DNA of 64,000 nucleotides from Streptomyces griseofuscus (GTDB lineage Bacteria; Actinomycetota; Actinomycetes; Streptomycetales; Streptomycetaceae). Location of the stretch: NCBI RefSeq assembly GCF_014673495.1, contig NZ_CP051006.1, positions 7,129,001 to 7,193,000 on the forward strand. Direction: 5' to 3'. Shown here piece by piece: positions 58,446 through 64,000 of this stretch. Below the pieces are notes generated by a model. That model was given only the letters and a program-made list of their open reading frames with translations. It was not told the DNA's origin and did no database searches. Made by a program: the position numbers and the translations under genes. Position 1 is the stretch's first letter, and every line of letters begins with the position of its first letter.

Positions 58446-59506
58446 CGCCCGCCCCCGTCGCCGTCGGTCCAGCGGCCGACCGTCATCTCGGCGGTGATGC
58501 CGGGGCCGAAGCCGGCGAGCAGTCCGCGCGCCCGCTCCTCGGGGCCGCCCTCGTCGAACAGCCGGCGCAGCGCGTCCAGGACGACGGCGCTCGCGATGTT
58601 GCCGTACTCGGTGAGCGTGGACCGGCTGAACCGGAACGCGTTCGGCTCGACCTCCAGGAACTTGCTGAGGTCGTCGAGGATGCGGGGACCGCCGGCGTGG
58701 ATGATGTAGAAGTCCAGGTCGGTGGCGTCCCAGCCGTGGTTGCCCGCCAGGTCCTTGAGCGCCGGGGCGAGTGGCTCCATGGTGGTCGGCACCCGCTTGT
58801 CCAGCAGGAAGTGGAAGCCGGTGGCCCGGACGTCGTAGGCGATCCAGTCCTCGGTCTTCGGGATCAGGTAGGAGCCGTTGCGCTCCAGCTTGACGCCCCG
58901 GCCGCCGCGTCCGCGCACCACGGCGGCGGCGATGCCGTCACCGAACAGGCCGTTGGACAGCAGCGAGCCGACGCCGAGGTCGGTGGGCTGGTAGCACAGC
59001 GAGCAGAACTCGCAGGCCACGATCAGCGCGTTGGCGTTCGGGTACGCCGTGCAGAAGTCGTGGGCCCGGTTGATCGCCGCACCGCCGGCCGCGCAGCCCA
59101 GCTGGGCGATGGGCAGCTGCCGGGTGGTGCTGTCGAAGTCCATCTCGTTGATCAGCCAGGCCGTGAGCGAGGGCATCATGAAGCCCGTGCACGACACGTA
59201 GATGATCACGTCGATGTCGGTGGTGAGGAGTTCGGCGTCGTCCAGCGCCCGCTGGATCACCGCGGGCACCCGGGCCTTGGCCTCGTGCTCGTAGAGCTTG
59301 TTGCGGTCCTCGAAGCCGGGGTGCTTGAGGGTCTCCTCGATGGGCTGCACGATGTGCCGGGTCTTCACGCCGGTGTTCTCGATGAGCCTCAGTGCCAGCG
59401 CCAGTTGAGGGTGGTCCGCGTGGCGGGAGCGCGCCAGCTCCAGCGTCTCCTCCATCGTGATCACGTGCTCCGGGACCGACACCGAGGGTCTGCACAAAGT
59501 CGCCAT
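58442..59506 (-). CDS. rppA: Type III polyketide synthase RppA
   Basis: The product is 354 residues. The catalytic Cys is at 138 (IAQLGCAAGGAA) as in S. griseus RppA, with His in FYIIHAGGPRI and Asn in YGNIASA. It builds 1,3,6,8-tetrahydroxynaphthalene from five malonyl-CoA, the precursor of flaviolin pigment. The true start is ATG 59506; the upstream 13 codons are unlikely. It is first in the leftward rppA-P450-cupin operon. Confidence 0.94.
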   Translation of the reverse strand: MATLCRPSVSVPEHVITMEETLELARSRHADHPQLALALRLIENTGVKTRHIVQPIEETLKHPGFEDRNKLYEHEAKARVPAVIQRALDDAELLTTDIDVIIYVSCTGFMMPSLTAWLINEMDFDSTTRQLPIAQLGCAAGGAAINRAHDFCTAYPNANALIVACEFCSLCYQPTDLGVGSLLSNGLFGDGIAAAVVRGRGGRGVKLERNGSYLIPKTEDWIAYDVRATGFHFLLDKRVPTTMEPLAPALKDLAGNHGWDATDLDFYIIHAGGPRILDDLSKFLEVEPNAFRFSRSTLTEYGNIASAVVLDALRRLFDEGGPEERARGLLAGFGPGITAEMTVGRWTDGDGGGR

Positions 59507-59691
59507 GAACCGTCCCTGCTTTCCGCGTGTCCGGCGGGCCTTCACCCACCGGTCAGAAGGTGGTTCACCTCAGGAGGTGCTCCACCCACCGTCACCCGTC
59601 AGGACCACGATCTCGCGCTGGGTTACTCCGAATCGGGGACGCCGCATCAGGCTCGAAGGAGGACTTCCGAGGCCGGACGAGGGAAAAATCC

Positions 59692-60190
59692 GTGCCGACC
59701 GTTAACGCGAAAGCCCTGCTGGGGACGGCCGTCGAGCCCTTGCCCGGGACCCCGCGGCCAACCGGGTCGTGCCGCTCGTCGAACGCGGCCGGGCAGCCGT
59801 CGAGATCTTGGCTGTGCCGGCCCCGGAACAGCGGTGGGTGATCCTCGCCGACCGAGCCGCCTTCGAACACCTGGCCGCCCGCGTCGACTCCGCGTCCGCC
59901 GCCTCCATCGAGCGCTCTCGCGGCGGGGGAGGAGCCGGCCGCCGGGCGCCTCACGGCCTTCGCCGAGGCATGCGGGGGTACGGCGGAACGCGCGCGGATA
60001 CGTCCCCCGGGCCGGCTGCCAGGCATGTCCCGCGTACGTCGCCCGGCTCACGCTCGACGCGTCCCCGGCGGACGTGATCGTGGCCCTGACGGCCAACTAC
60101 GTCACGCGGGGCGGAACTTGCGCGCGGACCGCCACGGGCCCGCGCGCACTACGGCTTCGACAACGGGGCCGCTGGAAAGGCCTACGGCGC
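59692..60190 (+). pseudogene. Frameshifted TenA/heme-oxygenase-like gene
   Basis: Pieces of one protein appear in changing frames: VPTVNAKALLGTAVEPLPG from GTG 59692, then RAAVEILAVPAPEQRWVI and LADRAAFEHLAARV (59769 onward), then GYVPRAGCQACPAYVARLTL and DVIVALTANYVTRGG (about 60000-60114), and RAHYGFDNGAAGKAYGA in a third frame. I recall intact Streptomyces proteins of this TenA-like, iron-containing redox enzyme type with these segments in the same order. The middle is degraded and the C-terminal third is missing. It no longer encodes a working enzyme. Confidence 0.65.
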
Positions 60191-60415
60191 CCCGCTGCTG
60201 TGCGCGATGCACGCCACGTCGATACGGTCGGCCAGCTTGGCGAGTTCGATCGTCAGCTCGGCCACCGTGTCCTCGTCCAGCCGCTGTTCGCCGGTCTCGA
60301 CCAGCCGCAGCCAGCGTCCGCCCACGGTCCGCAACAACTTGCTCACATCGGCGGCGGCCACCTGAAGGGTCCCGCGGTCGTCGACGATCAGAGGCAGAGT
60401 CACTTCGCGGTTCAC
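60182..60415 (-). CDS. DUF6213-type small protein
   Basis: About 77 residues: VTLPLIVDDRGTLQVAAADV, SKLLRTVGGRWLRLVETGEQ and TVAELTIELAKLADRIDVAC. This matches a conserved small Streptomyces family as I remember it. GTG 60415 is the likely start; no strong ribosome-binding site is seen and a leaderless message is possible. Function unknown. It is followed upstream by the aldehyde dehydrogenase gene on the same strand. Confidence 0.7.
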   Translation of the reverse strand: MNREVTLPLIVDDRGTLQVAAADVSKLLRTVGGRWLRLVETGEQRLDEDTVAELTIELAKLADRIDVACIAHSSGAP

Positions 60416-60441
60416 AAAAGAAGATGGTAGCCGCGCATACC

Positions 60442-61827
60442 TCACGCACTCTGCCAAACCGTGGTGATGTTGCAGAACTCCCGCATTCCGTGCCCGGACA
60501 GCTCACGCCCGTACCCCGAGCGCTTCACACCGCCGAAGGGGAACGCCGGATGGGAGGCGGTCATCCCGTTGACGTACACCGCCCCGGCCTCCAGGTCCCG
60601 TGCGAACCGCTCGACTTCGCTCTCCTCGCGTGTCCATACATTCGAACTCAGTCCGAACGGCGAGTCGTTGGCGATGAGCAGCGCCTCGTCCAGATCGTCG
60701 GCCCGGTACAGCGTGGCGACCGGTCCGAACGCCTCCTCGCGGTGGATGCGCATCTCGCGGGTGATCCCGGCGAGCACGGTCGGCGGGTAGTACCAGCCGG
60801 GCCCCTCGGGGCGGCTGCCGCCGCACAGCACCTCGGCCCCGCTGCGCCGCGCGTCGTCGACCAGCTCCTCCAGGTCCGCGCGGCCCTGCTCGCTGGCGAG
60901 CGGTCCGACCTCGGTGTCCTCCTCCAGCGGGTCGCCGATCCTGAGCGCCTTCATGCCCGCCACGAACCGTTCGGCGAAGGCGTCGTAGACATCGCGGTGC
61001 ACGATGAACCGCTTGGCCGCGATGCAGGACTGCCCGTTGTTCTGCACGCGCGCGGTCACCGCGACCTCGGCGGCCCGGTCGACGTCGGCGGAGGGCATGA
61101 CCACGAACGGGTCACTGCCGCCCAGCTCCAGGACCGTCTTCTTGATCATCTCCCCGGATGTGGCGGCGACCGCGCGCCCGGCGGGCTCGCTGCCGGTGAG
61201 GGTGGCCGCCTTGACCCGCTCGTCGCGCAGGATGTCGTCCACCGCGGCTGAGCCGACCAGCAGCGTCTGGAAACAGCCCTCGGTGAAGCCCGCCCGGTGG
61301 AACAGGTCCTCCAGATACAGGGCGGTCTGCGGCACGTTGGAGGCGTGCTTGAGCAGACCCACATTGCCCGCCATCAGCGCGGGCGCGGCGAACCGGATCA
61401 CCTGCCAGAGCGGGAAGTTCCAGGGCATCACCGCGAGCACCGGGCCCAGCGGGCGGTAGCGGACCCGGACCCGGGCCGCCCCGGAGTCGCGGACGTCCGC
61501 CTCGGCGGGTTCCTCGTCGGCGAGCAGGGCCTCGGCGTGCTCCGCGTACCAGCGCATGGCCTTGGCGCACTTGGCGGCCTCCGCGCGGGCCTGCTTGACC
61601 GGCTTGCCCATCTCGGTGGTCATGACCCTGCCGATCTCCTGCTGGTCCTCCTCCAGCAGGCCGGCGGCCCGGTTCAGCAACCGGGCGCGCTCGGCGAACG
61701 GCGTCGTCCGGTACGTGCGGAACGTGGCCTCGGCGAGCTGGAGCCGGCGTTCCAGCTCCTCCTCGCCCATGGCCTCGTACGTCTTGAGCGTCTCGCCGTT
61801 CGCCGGGTTGACCGTGGCGATGGGCAT
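60442..61827 (-). CDS. NAD(P)-dependent semialdehyde dehydrogenase
   Basis: The product is 461 residues of the ALDH superfamily, succinate-semialdehyde-like: VLAVMPWNFPLWQVIRF, LTGSEPAGRAV (cofactor loop), LELGGSDPFVV (catalytic Glu region) and NNGQSCIAAKRF (catalytic Cys). The C-terminus FGGVKRSGYGRELSGHGMRE is typical of GabD/Sad enzymes. It would oxidise succinate or a related semialdehyde. Confidence 0.92.
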   Translation of the reverse strand: MPIATVNPANGETLKTYEAMGEEELERRLQLAEATFRTYRTTPFAERARLLNRAAGLLEEDQQEIGRVMTTEMGKPVKQARAEAAKCAKAMRWYAEHAEALLADEEPAEADVRDSGAARVRVRYRPLGPVLAVMPWNFPLWQVIRFAAPALMAGNVGLLKHASNVPQTALYLEDLFHRAGFTEGCFQTLLVGSAAVDDILRDERVKAATLTGSEPAGRAVAATSGEMIKKTVLELGGSDPFVVMPSADVDRAAEVAVTARVQNNGQSCIAAKRFIVHRDVYDAFAERFVAGMKALRIGDPLEEDTEVGPLASEQGRADLEELVDDARRSGAEVLCGGSRPEGPGWYYPPTVLAGITREMRIHREEAFGPVATLYRADDLDEALLIANDSPFGLSSNVWTREESEVERFARDLEAGAVYVNGMTASHPAFPFGGVKRSGYGRELSGHGMREFCNITTVWQSA

Positions 61828-61904
61828 GGCTGACCTCCCCTGGAAGCGGGCTGTGCTTCGACCTTCGCGCGCGGCCCGCCGGGGCGCAACGCCAGGTCGC
61901 CTGT

Positions 61905-62378
61905 TCAGCCCGAGTGCTCCGCCAGCCGGTCGAGAAACGCGGCCTGCGCGGTGATGATCACCTCACGGGCCTCCGGCAGGCCGAGCCAGGCCACCCGGTC
62001 CAGCTCCGGGAACTCCGTCTGCCGCCCCGAGCGCGGCGGCCACTCCATGGTGAAGGTGCCGGGGCTGAAGCCGGTCAGGTCCGGGTCCCCGGGCAGCGCC
62101 CAGGCCGTGACGACCTTGCCGTTGCGCTGTACGACCTCGCCGAGCGGTACGGCCTCCCCGTCGGGCGGCGCCAGGCCCAGCTCCTCCTGGAACTCCCGCC
62201 GGGCCGCCTCCCACGAGGGCTCGCCGGCCTCGTACTCGCCCTTGGGGACGGTCCAGGCGCCGGCCTCCTTCTTCGCCCACAGCGGGCCGCCCATATGGCC
62301 GAGCAGCACTTCGAGCCCGTCGCCGGTGTGCCGGTACACCAGCAGTCCCGCGCTGCGTTTCGTCGTACGCACCGTCAC
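61905..62378 (-). CDS. Nudix hydrolase
   Basis: The product is 157 residues with a complete Nudix box: GEYEAGEPSWEAARREFQEE then LGL. The N-terminus SAGLLVYRHTGDGLEVLLGH is typical of NTP pyrophosphohydrolases. GTG 62378 overlaps the stop of the DNA ligase gene upstream (GTGA), suggesting a shared nucleic-acid repair or nucleotide-sanitising role. Confidence 0.9.
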   Translation of the reverse strand: MTVRTTKRSAGLLVYRHTGDGLEVLLGHMGGPLWAKKEAGAWTVPKGEYEAGEPSWEAARREFQEELGLAPPDGEAVPLGEVVQRNGKVVTAWALPGDPDLTGFSPGTFTMEWPPRSGRQTEFPELDRVAWLGLPEAREVIITAQAAFLDRLAEHSG

Positions 62379-63913
62379 GGTGTGACCTCCGGGTGGGCGG
62401 CGAGCAGGGCCTCCACGGTATCGGCCTCGGCGGGGCTCTTGTCCTCGCGGTAGCGGAGCACGCGGGCGAAGCGCAGGGTGACGCCGGCCGGGTAGCGGGA
62501 GGAGCGCTGGAGGCCGTCGTAGGCGATCTCCACGACGAGTTCGGGGCGCACCCGGACCGTCCAGCCGTCGTCCTCGACCGCCAGCCGCAGCAGCCGTTCG
62601 GTCTGCCAGGCGAGCAGGGCGTCCGTCAGGCCCTTGAAGGTCTTGCCGAGCATCGCGAAGCCGCCGGCCGCGGTGCGGGCGCCGAGGTGCAGGTTGGACA
62701 GTTTGCCGGTGCGTCTGCCGTGGCCCCATTCGGCGGCCAGTACCACCAGGTCGAGGGTGTGCACCGGCTTGACCTTGAGCCAGGCGGCACCGCGGCGGCC
62801 CGCGCTGTAGGGGGCGGCCAGCGACTTCACCACCACGCCCTCGTGGCCGCGGGCCAGGGTGTCGGCGAGGAAGCGCTGCGCGGCCGGGATGTCCCCGGGG
62901 CCCTCGGCCAGCGTGCGCCTCACCCGCATCGGCTCGGGCACCAGCCGGGCCAGGTGCGCGTGCCGCTCGGCGAAGGGCAGGTCGAGCAGTTCGCGGTCGT
63001 CCGCCGCGAGGACGTCGAAGAAGACGGGGGAGACCGGGACCTGTTCGGCCGCCCGCGCCACGTCCGCGCGGGAGCCGACGCGGCCCGCGGTCTCCTGGAA
63101 GGACCGGGGCCGCCCGGCCGCGTCGAAGGAGATCACCTCGCCGTCCAGGATGAACCGGTCGCCGCTCAACTCCAGTGCGGCGGCCGTCACTTCGGGGAGC
63201 CGGGCGGTGATGTCGTCCAGGGTGCGGGTGTGTACGCGGACCGTGTCGCCGTCCCGGTGCACCTGGACCCGGATGCCGTCCAGCTTCTCCTCCACCGCGC
63301 AGGCGCCCAGCTTCTGAACGGCCTCGGCGACGGAGGACGCGCTGTGCGCCAGCATCGGCAGCACGGGCCGGCCGACGGTGAGCCGGAACCGGTCGAGCGC
63401 GTCGGGTCCCTCGCCCAGCAGGGCCTCGGCGACGGCCTGGAGCGAGCCGGACAGCATCACCGCCCGGCGTACGTCCCCCGCCGCCGCGCCGGTCGCCCGG
63501 GCGAGGCCCTCCACCGCGACGGCGTCCAGGGCGCCCTGGCGTACCTCACCGGAGAGTAGACCGAGGAGGAAGCGCTGCTCGGCCTCGGTGGCGGCGCCCA
63601 GCAGCGCGCCGACGAGCCGGGCGCGCTCGGCCTGGGAACCGGGCCCGGACACCCGGCCCAGCTCGGTCAGGGCCGCGTCGACCTCGCGGACGGTGAGCGT
63701 GGCCTCGGGAGCCGCCGGTACGTGCCGCCCCAGCACCTTCCAGCCGACCCCGAGCCGCCCCTGCGGCAGCCGCCCCGCGAGATACGGGATGACCACCGGC
63801 ACATCCTCCGCCTCCGCCTCCCGGAACAACTCGGCGAGCAACGCGATCTTCCGTGACCTGGCCGCCGTCGCCGCCACCTCCCCCGAGACCTCCGCGAGCC
63901 GACTGAGCAACAT
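62375..63913 (-). CDS. lig: ATP-dependent DNA ligase
   Basis: The product is 512 residues of the LigB type. The adenylation motif I is CAVEEKLDGIRVQVH (Lys nucleophile), with motif III DRFILDGEVISFDA, motif IV EGVVVKSLAAPY and motif V AWLKVKPVHTLDLVVL. The N-terminal DNA-binding domain is present. It seals nicks, probably in repair, alongside the NAD-dependent LigA used for replication. The stop overlaps the Nudix gene start. Confidence 0.94.
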   Translation of the reverse strand: MLLSRLAEVSGEVAATAARSRKIALLAELFREAEAEDVPVVIPYLAGRLPQGRLGVGWKVLGRHVPAAPEATLTVREVDAALTELGRVSGPGSQAERARLVGALLGAATEAEQRFLLGLLSGEVRQGALDAVAVEGLARATGAAAGDVRRAVMLSGSLQAVAEALLGEGPDALDRFRLTVGRPVLPMLAHSASSVAEAVQKLGACAVEEKLDGIRVQVHRDGDTVRVHTRTLDDITARLPEVTAAALELSGDRFILDGEVISFDAAGRPRSFQETAGRVGSRADVARAAEQVPVSPVFFDVLAADDRELLDLPFAERHAHLARLVPEPMRVRRTLAEGPGDIPAAQRFLADTLARGHEGVVVKSLAAPYSAGRRGAAWLKVKPVHTLDLVVLAAEWGHGRRTGKLSNLHLGARTAAGGFAMLGKTFKGLTDALLAWQTERLLRLAVEDDGWTVRVRPELVVEIAYDGLQRSSRYPAGVTLRFARVLRYREDKSPAEADTVEALLAAHPEVTP

Positions 63914-64000
63914 GCCCTCAGCGTGCCGCAGGGCTCCGCCGGACGCGCGGTGTGGCGCGATGGCCTCCGGTCTCGTTGTCCGGCGCGGGTCCGTCGTGGC

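Overview
The window is high-GC actinomycete DNA and almost certainly Streptomyces. Codon use is strongly GC3-biased, there are many GTG/TTG starts and four-base stop/start overlaps, and several characteristic families are present: WhiB, DUF397/DUF5753 XRE regulators, an RppA/CYP158A/cupin flaviolin cluster, a MurT-GatD pair and a urease cluster without ureE. From memory, the gene order of the right-hand 40 kb resembles the S. coelicolor segment that carries rppA-cyp158a2 (SCO1206-1207) and clpP5.

Positions 1 to about 23.77 kb are the right part of an integrated mobile element whose left end lies outside the window. Rightward genes at 0-10.6 kb carry a TraB/FtsK-like DNA translocase with small membrane and accessory proteins, a CTAG-rich repeat block directly 3' of traB that could be a transfer (clt-like) locus, and cargo. 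The cargo includes a membrane protein, a lipoprotein, a DUF6879 + XRE/DUF5753 regulatory pair, and an operon of small cysteine proteins, a truncated class I aminoacyl-tRNA-synthetase-like protein and an ASCH-domain protein. Leftward genes at 10.67-21.8 kb look phage-like: excisionase-type HTH proteins, a replication module (DnaC-type loader, DnaB helicase), a WhiB protein, small membrane proteins and a lone tail tape measure protein. A divergent XRE repressor and a tyrosine integrase close the right end, followed by a nested inverted repeat that is a candidate attachment region. The element mixes a conjugative-transfer gene with phage-type replication and one phage tail gene.

From 23.8 kb on the DNA is chromosomal: SGNH hydrolase, two CNNM/CBS membrane proteins, GNAT, an F420-type oxidoreductase, a fused ABC-transporter relic, an RHH/Fic-like toxin-antitoxin pair, a methyltransferase, biotin genes (bioB-bioA-bioD divergent from bioF across a palindromic operator region), a DUF397/XRE/anti-sigma-like ATPase trio, an NlpC/P60 hydrolase under a probable c-di-AMP riboswitch, ClpP5 lacking its catalytic His, a solitary YefM-type antitoxin with TGTACA sites, ureABCFGD, PlsC, an ICMT-like methyltransferase, Lrp-ddaH-rocD (arginine/ornithine catabolism), a CtaG-like copper protein, pfkA, murT-gatD, def, TetR/acyl-CoA dehydrogenase, the flaviolin cluster, a broken TenA-like gene, a semialdehyde dehydrogenase, a Nudix protein and an ATP-dependent DNA ligase.

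The least explained parts are the aaRS-like/ASCH cargo operon and its shared upstream CAATC motifs, the CTAG repeat block beside traB, the orphan tape measure gene, and a 22-bp repeat that starts at the stop codons of two unrelated genes. All family assignments come from reading the sequence and from memory of the families. No searches were run.
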